A stretch of 64,000 nucleotides of DNA from Chryseobacterium sp. SORGH_AS_0447 (GTDB taxonomy: Bacteria; Bacteroidota; Bacteroidia; Flavobacteriales; Weeksellaceae): NCBI RefSeq assembly GCF_030818695.1, contig NZ_JAUTAR010000001.1:1544501-1608500 (forward strand), in the 5' to 3' direction. Position numbers and translations under genes: made by a program. The notes below the pieces were generated by a model. The model had not been told where the DNA came from and searched no databases. It saw nothing but the letters and a program-made list of their open reading frames with translations. This document shows, in pieces, positions 43,142-52,342 of this stretch; the stretch's first letter is position 1; each line of letters starts with the position of its first letter.

Positions 43142-43435
43142 ATGAGAATAGAAGACTTTATGCTGCCGTGCCCGATCAAGAAATTTTTCGGATTCGAATG
43201 TTTCGGATGTGGTACCCAACGGGCGATAGTCATGGTCTTTGAAGGCAGATTTACAGAAGCATTTTATATGTTTCCCGCGGTATATACCTTATTGCTCTTT
43301 TTTGCCACGGTGGTTCTCAATTTTATGGATAAAAAACGGAATTACAGCAATGTGATGGTTTTTTTAGCCATTTTTAATGCCATTGTAATGGTTATTTCTT
43401 ATTTTTATAAACATCTATTTGTACATATACATTAA
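43142..43435 (+). CDS. DUF2752 membrane protein
   Basis: 97 residues. The family motif CPIKKFFGFECFGCGTQRA is at 9-27, followed by two transmembrane spans (about 45-60 and 70-88). The function of DUF2752 is unknown. It is 14 bases before the CCC-motif membrane protein gene and probably cotranscribed. Confidence 0.92.
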   Translation: MRIEDFMLPCPIKKFFGFECFGCGTQRAIVMVFEGRFTEAFYMFPAVYTLLLFFATVVLNFMDKKRNYSNVMVFLAIFNAIVMVISYFYKHLFVHIH

Positions 43436-43449
43436 ATTAAACCATTAAA

Positions 43450-43791
43450 ATGATAACTATGGATCAACAAAAGTTACCTAACGCAACAGCGGTCTTAATT
43501 TTAGGAATTGTATCGATTATCGGCTGCTGCTGTTATGGGCTCCCGGGGTTGGTTGCAGGGATCATTGCCCTTGTCCTGGCTAAAAAGGACGGAGAACTGT
43601 ACAGGAAAAATCCTGCTTTATATTCCAATTACAGTCAGCTGAATGCAGGAAAGATTATGGCAATCATCGGGATTGTGTTAAGTATTTTATACGCTATCTA
43701 TGTAGTTGTATTGATTTCAACGGTAGGTTGGGAAGCAATGAAAGACCCGCAACTGATGCAGGAAAGATTAAGAGACCTGATGGGTCAATAA
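43450..43791 (+). CDS. CCC-motif/DUF4190-like membrane protein
   Basis: 113 residues with two spans, ATAVLILGIVSIIGCCCYGLPGLVAGIIALVLA (containing the CCC motif) and MAIIGIVLSILYAIYVVVLI. Such pairs with DUF2752 recur in Bacteroidota. Function unknown. Confidence 0.9.
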   Translation: MITMDQQKLPNATAVLILGIVSIIGCCCYGLPGLVAGIIALVLAKKDGELYRKNPALYSNYSQLNAGKIMAIIGIVLSILYAIYVVVLISTVGWEAMKDPQLMQERLRDLMGQ

Positions 43792-43812
43792 ATTTTCCTT
43801 TCAGAAATAAAA

Positions 43813-43848
43813 CAAAGCCTTCCCCAAATCGGAGAAGGCTTTGTTTTT
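43813..43848 (+). terminator. Terminator of the DUF2752 unit
   Basis: CAAAGCCTTC/GAAGGCTTTG stem with a T tract after the second arm. Confidence 0.88.
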
Positions 43849-43923
43849 AGAGATATTTTAAAATGTGAAAGATTTAACGGCAAGCTTTTAAACCTCCATC
43901 ATCCAGCTTCCATCACCCATCTT

Positions 43924-45465
43924 TTACTTCACAATAAATTTCAACGTTACATCGTCCAGCTTCAAAAGATAAATACCCTGCCCAGGATTTTTAATCCTGA
44001 TCGAATTCCTGGTATTTTTAAAAGGCTGGTCAATCGTCTGGATTAATTTGCCCTGAAGATTATAAATTTCCGCTTTCCGAATAGATTCTGTTTTTCCTTT
44101 TACAAAAATTTCATTGCCTGAAACCGGATTGTTTGAAATCTGTAATGAATTCTGATTCAAGTCCGTCGCTGCCGGATAAAGGTTTTGAGTCTGTCTTGAA
44201 GTTCCCGAATAGCAGGTCCAGCTCAGGTTATCAATCGCTACCCGGTCGCTGGTTGAATTATTTTCCAGGGTAATCGCCACATTTCCGGAAATGTTGATGT
44301 TATTGATGGTAGTGGTCGTTGTATTGGAATTGTAAGGCACTGTTCCTACGGTATTTCCGTTTACTTTTACATTGAAGGTACCGTTTGATCCCGTGAATTT
44401 CAGCTGGGTGGTTACCGTTAGAGATCCGATCCCGTTGGCGGAACTGCCGGAAGCTAACGAACCGTCCCGTACGGTAATGGCTTTTGAAGAAATGGTCTGG
44501 TCGGTTCTGGCGTCTGTGGCGGTCCATGAAATGCCGTTATTCGTCCAGGTTCTCGTCAGGTAAGAAGCTGAGCTTGCGGTTGGAATGGTTTCAAACGTTT
44601 CGTTGGCACAGCCTGTTGAGCTTGGTGGGGTCGTGGTACCGGTACCGGAAGTAGATCCGGAGCCCCAGATCTGGCTTACATAATTCGGGTTGTCAATAAA
44701 AGGGTTCCGGTTTCCTTGAAAGGAGTAAGACGCGTTGTTCCGGTTGATCTCCGCCTGAGAAACAGGATCCTGGTTATGCCATGCCAGCAGGACATTCAGT
44801 TCCCAGGTCTGTAATCCCGGATATGCGGAGCTGCCCAGCATGTTTCCGGATGAGAACGTTGAAAGCCTGCTTTGGTACCTGGTTACAAAATAAAAGATCA
44901 TCCGGGCAACATCTCCTTTAAATTCATCGATCGGCTCAAACACCGTCCCGGAATATCCTGAAGACGCGGATGTCCCCAATTTGGAACCGTTTTTAGAAGT
45001 AAAGCTGGCCGTTCCCACTTTCCCGAAAGGATAATTGGAACGCATCCCGTTTACTTTGCCGTCAGTCGCTCTGATGAAATGAATGTCCGAAACCATCGGA
45101 GAAGATTCATTGAATAAACTCTGCGGAACCAGGTGCTCCCGGTTGTAGCAGTTTCCTTCGACTGAATACGTTCCGCACTGGTTGGTTACGGGGGTAAATT
45201 TATAAGGATCGGTTCCTGACGGTTTTTCAGAATAAATGTCCAGAATCGAACCGTCATTTTCGTAGTTCTTGTCGATATCTGTGGTTTTATATCCGGTCCA
45301 GAGCCCGTTGTAGCCTTTGTCCTGGTGACCGTTGGTGATGATGTTACTCAATGCTGTTTTCAGGGATGCTCCTGAAAGACCGTTGGCCGAATTGTAATAC
45401 CCGGAAGGGGCCTGGGCAACTGCCAGCCCGGAAGCCAATACCAAAAGAAATAGTGAATTTTTCAT
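43924..45465 (-). CDS. T9SS-exported endonuclease I family nuclease
   Basis: 513 residues. Signal peptide ending AVAQ, endonuclease I domain (about 30-265) with the His-Me finger NREHLVPQSLFNE and DIHFIRATDGKVNGMRSNYPFG, a linker, a beta-sandwich domain (about 285-420), and a C-terminal T9SS type A sorting domain (ISNNPVSG to LKFIVK). It degrades extracellular DNA, for nutrition or biofilm remodelling. Single-gene unit. Confidence 0.93.
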   Translation of the reverse strand: MKNSLFLLVLASGLAVAQAPSGYYNSANGLSGASLKTALSNIITNGHQDKGYNGLWTGYKTTDIDKNYENDGSILDIYSEKPSGTDPYKFTPVTNQCGTYSVEGNCYNREHLVPQSLFNESSPMVSDIHFIRATDGKVNGMRSNYPFGKVGTASFTSKNGSKLGTSASSGYSGTVFEPIDEFKGDVARMIFYFVTRYQSRLSTFSSGNMLGSSAYPGLQTWELNVLLAWHNQDPVSQAEINRNNASYSFQGNRNPFIDNPNYVSQIWGSGSTSGTGTTTPPSSTGCANETFETIPTASSASYLTRTWTNNGISWTATDARTDQTISSKAITVRDGSLASGSSANGIGSLTVTTQLKFTGSNGTFNVKVNGNTVGTVPYNSNTTTTTINNINISGNVAITLENNSTSDRVAIDNLSWTCYSGTSRQTQNLYPAATDLNQNSLQISNNPVSGNEIFVKGKTESIRKAEIYNLQGKLIQTIDQPFKNTRNSIRIKNPGQGIYLLKLDDVTLKFIVK

Positions 45466-45896
45466 ATAAATATTTAAGTAGGTAAGATTACTATAAATTT
45501 ATCAATAAAAAATTACGGGATTGTTAATTTTAATAGTCAGCGAATAATAATTAAATTAAATAAATTTAATTTGGTGGTATTTGTCTGATTTTCAAATATT
45601 CATTTTTCAATACATTAACCCAGATTCTATTTGGGGTAATTTCAAAATTAATTTTAAGAAAGGTAAGGACTGCTATTGGAATTGGAAGATCCTAACGTAA
45701 TTAAGTTTATTCATTTAATTTTAAATTATTAAATAAAATTAGGATGTACCATAAGTCAAAATTTTAAACAGTGTTTATTTTAACAGCTTAAAAAACTTTT
45801 TGATAGCCAAAGTCCATTGGTTGTCATATTAACTGTGGGTAACTTCCAACATCCCGCTTCCTTCTTCCGGCCTTTTATTCCAACTCATATCAAAAC
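45466..45896. other. AT-rich intergenic region
   Basis: About 430 bases upstream of the endonuclease gene with no credible ORF, repeat or RNA motif that I can see. Only short AT-rich runs are present. Confidence 0.5.
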
Positions 45897-45926
45897 AAAA
45901 AAGCCAATACCGCAATGGCATTGACT
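45897..45926 (-). terminator. Terminator of the DUF4136 unit
   Basis: Minus strand AAGTCAAT/ATTGGCTT stem (one G-U pair) with further AT pairing, followed by TTTTTTG. Confidence 0.7.
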
Positions 45927-45951
45927 TTCTATATATCTGATTAGTTGAATC

Positions 45952-46482
45952 TTATTTTCCCGGTTGCGGCGGGTAGTTTTTCATTATTTCCATCATGATT
46001 TCAGGAATCTGCTTTTGCTTGGCTTTCGGACGGTCTACGGAAATTCCGCTGCCAATTCCCTGCCAAACCAGTTTGTTGGATTTTGCATCTACCATATCCA
46101 CAATAATGGCTCCCTCATTGTAATTGCTGGTCCAGGTTCTGTTCATCCCGATTCCCCAACCGAAAGGCCCGCCCCAGCCCCAGGCTCCGTATGGCGAAGT
46201 GGTCGTGATGTCGGTTACTTTTTTATGGTTGGCTTTTACATTGATGATCAGGTCAGGATTTTCGCCCGGCTGAAGACCTTTCGCCTGAAGTTGTCTCGAC
46301 AACTCGTTTAAGACCCGGTCTTTATCAATATCATTCAGTTTAAGATCGTCGATTCTCAGTTTATACGTTCTGTACGTATTAAAATTAGCCGTACTCGCAT
46401 AATCGGAACGTACATTAAAAGGACTGCAAGACGTTAAACCCAAAGTAGCCGAAGCTAGCAGAATAAAAATATAGCGCTTCAT
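45952..46482 (-). CDS. DUF4136 lipoprotein
   Basis: 176 residues, lipoprotein signal with lipobox GLTSC (Cys19). FNVRSDYASTANFNTYRTYKL, the C-terminal NKLVWQGIGSGI and a Gly/Trp-rich loop (YGAWGWGGPFGWGIG) are typical of DUF4136. Function unknown; probably periplasmic, outer-membrane anchored. It starts 2 bases after the preceding small gene. Confidence 0.92.
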   Translation of the reverse strand: MKRYIFILLASATLGLTSCSPFNVRSDYASTANFNTYRTYKLRIDDLKLNDIDKDRVLNELSRQLQAKGLQPGENPDLIINVKANHKKVTDITTTSPYGAWGWGGPFGWGIGMNRTWTSNYNEGAIIVDMVDAKSNKLVWQGIGSGISVDRPKAKQKQIPEIMMEIMKNYPPQPGK

Positions 46483-46484
46483 TT

Positions 46485-46670
<186 letters not shown>

Positions 46671-46707
46671 TTAAATCTCTAAGTAAAAAACTTTTATATT
46701 TGTTATT

Positions 46708-47034
46708 ATGATAATTATATGCCAAAAGCCTTTAAAAAAATTAAAAATTAACGGCATTGCTCTTTTTCCTTTTATCTTCATAAGGAATCCCGAAGATAAG
46801 AAAAATAACGTATTGATCAACCACGAAAAAATCCACCTAAGGCAGCAGATTGAAATGCTCGTTATTTTCTTTTATCTTTTCTATGTTGTTGAATATTACT
46901 ATTGGCTGGCCAAACTGAAAAACGCCGATCAGGCCTACCAGAGAATCTCTTTTGAAAGGGAAGCTTATGCGAATGAGCGCAACCTGAATTATCTCAGTGA
47001 AAGGCCGTTCTGGAGTTTCAGGAAATATCTTTAA
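46708..47034 (+). CDS. Small membrane-associated protein with HExxH motif
   Basis: 108 residues. NHEKIHLRQQ (38-47) contains HExxH, followed by a hydrophobic stretch (LVIFFYLFYVVEYYYW) and then FEREAYANERN with candidate third-ligand glutamates at about 83-90, a layout like a miniature gluzincin peptidase. No signal peptide. Divergent from the DUF5522 gene. Family not recognised with certainty; proteolytic activity is an inference from the motif. Confidence 0.75.
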   Translation: MIIICQKPLKKLKINGIALFPFIFIRNPEDKKNNVLINHEKIHLRQQIEMLVIFFYLFYVVEYYYWLAKLKNADQAYQRISFEREAYANERNLNYLSERPFWSFRKYL

Positions 47035-47035
47035 T

Positions 47036-47084
47036 ATTCAAAATTCAAAATTCAAGATTCAAGATTCAAAATTCAAGATTCAAG
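47036..47084. repeat. 7-bp tandem microsatellite ATTCAA(A/G)
   Basis: Seven perfect-length copies of ATTCAAR in a row (A,G,G,A,G,G,A at the last position). Confidence 0.9.
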
Positions 47085-47131
47085 ATTCAAAGTTTAATGT
47101 TTAAAGAATCTCAAGTATTATTGTTATTCGG

Positions 47132-47200
47132 ATTTTCGCAGAATCCACACGCGAATCTTTCCACGTTTTCTATAAGGGTGTGTTTAGATTCCTGCGAAAT
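47132..47200. repeat. Imperfect inverted repeat (TTTCGCAG-AATC arms)
   Basis: Left arm ATTTTCGCAGAATCCACAC (47132-47150) pairs imperfectly with GTGTGTTTAGATTCCTGCGAAAT (47178-47200). It resembles a dispersed intergenic element and might fold in RNA. No gene is seen in 47085-47276. Confidence 0.5.
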
Positions 47201-47276
47201 GACAGACGTTGCTTAATATTATGGTGAGATCTCTACAGAGTGTATAAATAGAATGTTTAAAACCTTTTAAAAAATA

Positions 47277-47888
47277 TTATTTCTGATTTTCCCATTCCTG
47301 ATCAAAATCTTTCTGCGTTTTTTCTGGGGCGAAATATCTGTCGTGATGTTTCCCGATGTCGTATGAAATAGCACGGTCTATCAGGAGGTTGAGATCAGGC
47401 TTTATCCATTCCGGAGAACCTTTTCTTTCCTGTCCGTTGGTATAAACCTTTAGGGCTTTGCCGTTCTTCATTTCCGCTTTTATCAGGAGACAGGTTTCTA
47501 TATAAGCGCTGCATGGACGGCCTGTATATACTTCACTGGCCTCGCTTCCGTCGTTGAATGTAATTTTTAATTCGATGTAATTTCTGGGCTGGGTAGACTT
47601 TACTCCGTACCGGGCATAGCTTTCAATGGATTTTATGGATTGCAGAAACGCTATGGTATTCTGCCGTGCTTCAGGAATGTAGCCGGGATACATCACACTC
47701 TGGGTATGATCGTTTATTTCTTTATCAATCTCAGCATTCAGCATGCGGATCATTTTGTCATTTTGCCTGCCTGGAGTATCGAATTCTGATTTTGAGGGAA
47801 AATAGTTACGGAAAGCAATGAATGCGATTATTCCGCAAAAGGCGATAACAAAGGCGGCAATGAGTATAGAAACAGCGGTTTTTTTCAT
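47277..47888 (-). CDS. Hypothetical membrane-anchored protein
   Basis: 203 residues from ATG at 47888 (an ATG at 47897 is also possible). One N-terminal transmembrane anchor (AVSILIAAFVIAFCGIIAFIAF), then a soluble domain with RPCSAYIETCLLIKAEM (two cysteines) and a basic and aromatic C-terminus. No family recognised. Divergent from the PLP enzyme gene. Confidence 0.65.
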   Translation of the reverse strand: MKKTAVSILIAAFVIAFCGIIAFIAFRNYFPSKSEFDTPGRQNDKMIRMLNAEIDKEINDHTQSVMYPGYIPEARQNTIAFLQSIKSIESYARYGVKSTQPRNYIELKITFNDGSEASEVYTGRPCSAYIETCLLIKAEMKNGKALKVYTNGQERKGSPEWIKPDLNLLIDRAISYDIGKHHDRYFAPEKTQKDFDQEWENQK

Positions 47889-47961
47889 GGTTGTCATTTT
47901 TAAGTTTAGTTTAACTAATTTAAAAATTATCATTTAAAATAAATTCGGAAATTTGCATCTG

Positions 47962-48864
47962 ATGAAAATCCCTGAAATACATATTCCTGTTATTGAAATT
48001 CCTACAGAAAAGAAAGTGAAGCTCTTTATGAAAAGGGAAGACCTTGTTCATCCTCAGATTTCCGGGAATAAGTATTGGAAGCTGTTTTTCAATATCAACA
48101 AGTATCTGGACCGAAAGCCGGCAAAGCCGTACATGATCACTTTCGGAGGTGCTTTTTCCAATCATATCGCTGCGGTTTCTGCGGTGGGGAATCTCGCAGG
48201 GGTTCCGACGTTGGGGATCATCCGAGGTGAGGAATTGAAAGACAAATGGCGTGACAATCCCACGTTGCTTTTTGCAAAAAGAAACGGCATGAACCTGCAG
48301 TTTGTAACCCGTGAAGAATACCGCCATAAAGAAAAGCTGACCGGATTTTTGCAGAAGGAATTTCCTGATGCTCTGATTATTCCGGAAGGCGGAACCAATG
48401 CCGAGGCCGTAGCCGGCGTGAGAATGATGCTGAATGAAGGAACAAAAGATTTTGATTATCTTTGCACTGCAGTCGGAACCGGGGGAACGATTGCCGGGCT
48501 TTCGAAATACAGCGAGGACCATCAGAAAGTTATAGGATTCAGGGTAGTTGATGATGATTCACTGGAAAATAGAATCCTGGAATTAACCTCAAAGAAGAAT
48601 TTCAGTCTAATAGATTCAAGCTTTGGGGGTTATGGTAAAATAAAGGATGAGAATATCCGTTTTATCAATGATTTTAAAGAGAGATATAATATTCCTCTGG
48701 AACCGATCTATACAGGAAAAATGATGCAGAAAGTGTTTGAATTGATTGAAGAAGGTTTTTTTCCTGAAAACAGTAAGATTTTGTGCTTTCATACCGGCGG
48801 ACTGCAGGGAATTGAAGGGGCGAACCTACTTTTGGAAAAACAGAACAGAACATTAATCGTATAA
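47962..48864 (+). CDS. ACC deaminase/D-cysteine desulfhydrase-type PLP enzyme
   Basis: 300 residues from ATG at 47962. Tryptophan-synthase-beta fold: FMKREDLVHPQISGNKYWK with the PLP lysine at 37, TFGGAFSNHIAAVSAVG, PEGGTNAEA and CTAVGTGGTIAGLSKY (phosphate-binding loop). Members deaminate ACC or break down D-cysteine; residues that separate them cannot be judged here. Cytosolic, single-gene unit by spacing. Confidence 0.88.
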   Translation: MKIPEIHIPVIEIPTEKKVKLFMKREDLVHPQISGNKYWKLFFNINKYLDRKPAKPYMITFGGAFSNHIAAVSAVGNLAGVPTLGIIRGEELKDKWRDNPTLLFAKRNGMNLQFVTREEYRHKEKLTGFLQKEFPDALIIPEGGTNAEAVAGVRMMLNEGTKDFDYLCTAVGTGGTIAGLSKYSEDHQKVIGFRVVDDDSLENRILELTSKKNFSLIDSSFGGYGKIKDENIRFINDFKERYNIPLEPIYTGKMMQKVFELIEEGFFPENSKILCFHTGGLQGIEGANLLLEKQNRTLIV

Positions 48865-48930
48865 AGTAAAATTGAAAACATGAAACACGAAGTGTTCCAT
48901 CTTTCTTTTTAAAACCATAAAAATTATAAG

Positions 48931-49989
48931 ATGAAAAGACTTTTCACGCTGGTAAGCCTTTTAGTTTTATCAAAATTCTCAGCTCAGACCTGGGCTACTG
49001 AAGACCAATACATCCAGAAATTTGCAAAATACGCAGTAGAGGAAATGGAAAAATATAAGATTCCGGCTTCTATTACCCTGGCTCAGGGACTGCTGGAAAC
49101 AGGAGGCGGGCAGAGCCGGCTGGCGCTGGAAGGCAAAAACCATTTCGGGATCAAATGTAAGGAAGACTGGACCGGAAAGACCATGAAGCATACCGATGAT
49201 GCCCCGAATGAATGCTTCCGTGTATACGATGATCCGAGGCAGTCTTACGAGGACCATTCGATCTTTTTATCCACCAGAAAATATTACGCGAATCTTTTTA
49301 ATTTAGATATGAAAGATTATAAAGCGTGGGCTACCGGACTGAAAAAGGCGGGATATGCTACCAATCCCCGTTATGCATCGATCCTGATCGGTAAAATTGA
49401 ACGGTACAAATTATATGAATTCGATAATACCAGCTCCAAGGAAGTGCTGTATGCGGTTCTGAAGATGTATCCGGATCTGAAAAACGACGTGAGCTTCATG
49501 GCCCAGATGGATTCTGAAAAGTATGCTAAAAAAGCTAAAGTACCGGTGACTGTCGAAGTTCCGTACAAACAGACTTCTTATGCCCAGCAGCAGAAAAGGG
49601 TAGAAAGAATCAAGACCAGGGCGGAGATGATGAATACGATTCTCATAAAAAGCCACCCGAACGACGGCCTGAAATACATTATTATTCCTGAAGATACCAA
49701 TGTAGAGTTTATCGCCAAAAAATTTAAAATCAGTGAAAGCAAGCTGATGAAATGGAACGAGCTGGAAAGTAATGTGCTGAAAAAAAATGAGATTGTGTTC
49801 CTGGAATCCAAAAATTCCGAAGGAAATACAGCAACCTACAAAGCCGAACCCGGCGAAGACATGCATGATATCGCTCAAAAATTCGGAATCAAACTAAACA
49901 AGCTGTATGCAAAAAACAGAATGGATGAAGGCCAGAAGCCTACACCAGGACAGCTGATCTACTTAATTGATAAAAAACCCAGAAATTAA
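48931..49989 (+). CDS. Secreted glucosaminidase (GH73) with LysM domains
   Basis: 352 residues. Signal peptide ending FSAQ, GH73 glucosaminidase domain (about 25-165) with SITLAQGLLETGGGQSRLA, NHFGIKC and SYEDHSIFLST, then two LysM-like modules (about 245-290, IIIPEDTNVEFIAKKFKIS; and 298-346, YKAEPGEDMHDIAQKFGI). It cleaves peptidoglycan glycan strands and probably acts in cell separation or wall turnover. It is upstream of hemL but unrelated to it. Confidence 0.93.
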   Translation: MKRLFTLVSLLVLSKFSAQTWATEDQYIQKFAKYAVEEMEKYKIPASITLAQGLLETGGGQSRLALEGKNHFGIKCKEDWTGKTMKHTDDAPNECFRVYDDPRQSYEDHSIFLSTRKYYANLFNLDMKDYKAWATGLKKAGYATNPRYASILIGKIERYKLYEFDNTSSKEVLYAVLKMYPDLKNDVSFMAQMDSEKYAKKAKVPVTVEVPYKQTSYAQQQKRVERIKTRAEMMNTILIKSHPNDGLKYIIIPEDTNVEFIAKKFKISESKLMKWNELESNVLKKNEIVFLESKNSEGNTATYKAEPGEDMHDIAQKFGIKLNKLYAKNRMDEGQKPTPGQLIYLIDKKPRN

Positions 49990-50073
49990 ATTGTTGATGG
50001 TTTTTGGTTAATTGTAATTAGTAAATATTATTAATAACACCCAACCAAAGTTCCGCCAACCAATCCTTATATA

Positions 50074-51357
50074 ATGAAATACCAGAGAAGTTCGGCTTTA
50101 TTTGATGAAGCTTACCAATACATTCCCGGCGGTGTAAATTCACCGGTCCGTGCATTCAAATCCGTAGGAGGAGTGCCTGTTTTTATGAAATCTGCAAAAG
50201 GAGCCTACCTTACCGATGCCGATGACAATACCTACATCGACTATATCAATTCCTGGGGGCCGGCCATTCTGGGCCATACCCATCCTGAAGTATTGGAAGC
50301 ATTGAAAATCCAGGCCGAAAAAGGGTTTTCTTTTGGTGCGCCAACGGAACTTGAAACGGAAATCGCAAAATTTATCGTCGAAAATGTCCCGAATATCGAT
50401 CAGATCAGAATGGTCTCTTCAGGAACAGAAGCCTGTATGAGTGCTGTCAGGTTGGCCAGAGGTTTTACCGGAAGAGATAAGATTGTAAAATTTGAAGGTT
50501 GCTATCATGGGCATTCGGATTCATTTCTTATCAAAGCGGGAAGTGGAGCAGCCACTTTCGGAAATCCGAATTCTCCGGGCGTAACGGCAGGAACAGCAAA
50601 AGATACTTTGCTGGCAAGATACAACGATATGGAGCAGGTAGAAGACCTGTTCAGACATAATCAGGGTGAAATTGCGGCGGTTATTATTGAGCCTGTTGCC
50701 GGAAACATGGGTTGTGTCCTTCCTGAAAACGAATTTCTTCAAAAGCTGAGAACCATCTGTGATGAAAACGGAGCATTACTGATCTTTGACGAGGTAATGA
50801 CCGGCTTCAGGCTGGCATTCGGAGGAGCGCAGGAGCTTTTTAATGTTAAGGCGGATCTCGTGACCTACGGAAAAGTAATCGGCGGTGGACTTCCGGTCGG
50901 TGCTTTTGCAGGCAGAAATGAAATCATGGACTATCTGGCACCGAAAGGTGCGGTTTACCAGGCAGGGACTTTAAGTGGAAACCCTCTGGCCATGAGAGCC
51001 GGACTGAAAACCTTGCAACTGATCAAAAATGATCCTGAATTCTTCAACAGGCTGGAAAAAACCACGGAAACGCTGGATTTTGAAATCGGAAAAATCCTGA
51101 ATGAAAAAGGAATTGCCCATAAAATCAACCGAAAAGGATCGATGATGTCCGTATTTTTCCATACGAACAGAGTTGCTAATTTTGACGAAGCCCAGGAGGC
51201 CAACCATGCTTTGTTTAATAACTTCTTCCACCAGATGCTGCAGAACGGGATTTACCTTCCGCCGAGCGGCTATGAAACCTATTTCATCAGTGATGCTATT
51301 AAAGATAACGAGATCGATAGGACGCTGGAAGCAGTGAGAAAGTTTGAGTACTCTTAA
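50074..51357 (+). CDS. hemL: Glutamate-1-semialdehyde 2,1-aminomutase
   Basis: 427 residues, class III aminotransferase. [59 protein letters not shown] and the PLP lysine at 267 in [17 protein letters not shown]. It makes 5-aminolevulinate for heme synthesis by the C5 pathway, and so supplies the heme used by BphO elsewhere in the window. Confidence 0.97.
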   Translation: MKYQRSSALFDEAYQYIPGGVNSPVRAFKSVGGVPVFMKSAKGAYLTDADDNTYIDYINSWGPAILGHTHPEVLEALKIQAEKGFSFGAPTELETEIAKFIVENVPNIDQIRMVSSGTEACMSAVRLARGFTGRDKIVKFEGCYHGHSDSFLIKAGSGAATFGNPNSPGVTAGTAKDTLLARYNDMEQVEDLFRHNQGEIAAVIIEPVAGNMGCVLPENEFLQKLRTICDENGALLIFDEVMTGFRLAFGGAQELFNVKADLVTYGKVIGGGLPVGAFAGRNEIMDYLAPKGAVYQAGTLSGNPLAMRAGLKTLQLIKNDPEFFNRLEKTTETLDFEIGKILNEKGIAHKINRKGSMMSVFFHTNRVANFDEAQEANHALFNNFFHQMLQNGIYLPPSGYETYFISDAIKDNEIDRTLEAVRKFEYS

Positions 51358-51360
51358 AAG

Positions 51361-51780
51361 GTCGATGGTGAATTCCTCCGGGTGAATGGTGAATTTTAAG
51401 TTTTTTTAAAATTGACTTGCGCAGCAAAATTGACGATTCACGATTCACTGTCATGGTGAATTCTTTCAGGTGAATTGTCAATCTGTTCGGGAGAATAGTG
51501 AAGATTTTGGTTGATTTAAAATTGACTTGCGCAGCAAATTGACCATTCACTATTCACTTGTCAATGGTGAATTCTTTCAGGTGATTTGTCAATTCCTTTG
51601 GGTGAATAGTGAAGATTTTTGATTGATTTAAAATTGACTTGCGTAGCAAAATTGACGATTCACGATTCACTTGTCAATGGTGAATTTCTTCGAGTGAATT
51701 GTCAATTCCTGAGGTTGAACAGTGAATTTTTAGTTGATTTAAAATTTATTTGCATAGCAGAATTGACAATTGACCATTCA
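51361..51780. repeat. About 111-bp intergenic tandem repeat, four imperfect copies
   Basis: The marker TTTAAAATTGACTTGCG(C/T)AGCA starts its ATTGACTT core at 51411, 51521 and 51633, and a decayed copy at about 51744, giving periods of 110, 112 and 111. Each copy also has GTGAATTCTTTCAGGTGAAT and CACGATTCACTTGTCAAT type segments, which are partly complementary to each other. No coding sense. Confidence 0.85.
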
Positions 51781-51789
51781 ATTAAATAA

Positions 51790-51821
51790 AAAAAGACGTA
51801 GTTTTTGCTGCGTCTTTTTTT
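51790..51821 (+). terminator. Terminator after hemL and the tandem repeat
   Basis: AAAGACGTAG/CTGCGTCTTT stem (one G-U pair), TTTTTG loop side, followed by a T7 tract. Confidence 0.88.
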
Positions 51822-51916
51822 GTTTAGTAATCAATAATTTAATATCAAATTAATACTTGTGAAATCCTGAAAATTTTTGAACAGCTTATTTTTATGCCAT
51901 AAAAAACATTCAGATC

Positions 51917-52204
51917 ATGCATAAAATAATTAAAACAGGAGAGTGGAAATATTCCGGCAATACCTATCTGCCGATCCTACTGGTGGAGCAGGATCCTGCA
52001 CATTTGCCACCATCTGCATCCGTTGCTTTTTCATCAAACATCGGAAAAGACAGGACAGTCTATTATCTGCATTTCGGAAAATATCTGATCGATGAAAAAG
52101 GCTATGTCTCCTCCGACAGCAGTTCGCGCCCCTTTTTGTCCGTACAGGAAGCAATGGGCTATGCAGAAAGAAATATTGAGATTCTGAATTGGAATATGGA
52201 TTAA
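51917..52204 (+). CDS. Hypothetical small protein, with a decayed copy at 61651
   Basis: 95 residues, no signal or membrane segment. Features: GEWKYSGNTYLPILLVEQDPAHLPPS and a C-terminal YAERNIEILNWNMD. Its last 42 codons are duplicated in damaged form at 61651-61783, on the far side of the RHS toxin locus. No family recognised. It could be an orphan immunity or regulatory gene linked to that locus, but nothing proves it. Confidence 0.65.
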   Translation: MHKIIKTGEWKYSGNTYLPILLVEQDPAHLPPSASVAFSSNIGKDRTVYYLHFGKYLIDEKGYVSSDSSSRPFLSVQEAMGYAERNIEILNWNMD

Positions 52205-52342
52205 TAAAATAGTATTGGCTTTTTCGAGTAAAAACTGATAATACAATCTATTATTTGTCTGAAATGATAAAACGACTCTTTTGATAGATAGTTAAATATC
52301 TTTTGCGAAATTTTAAAATTAATAAATATAAATACTAAGAAC

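Noticed and set aside
47920..48522. 200-codon minus-strand ORF
   Set aside because: Antisense to the PLP enzyme gene, which has clear motifs on the plus strand.
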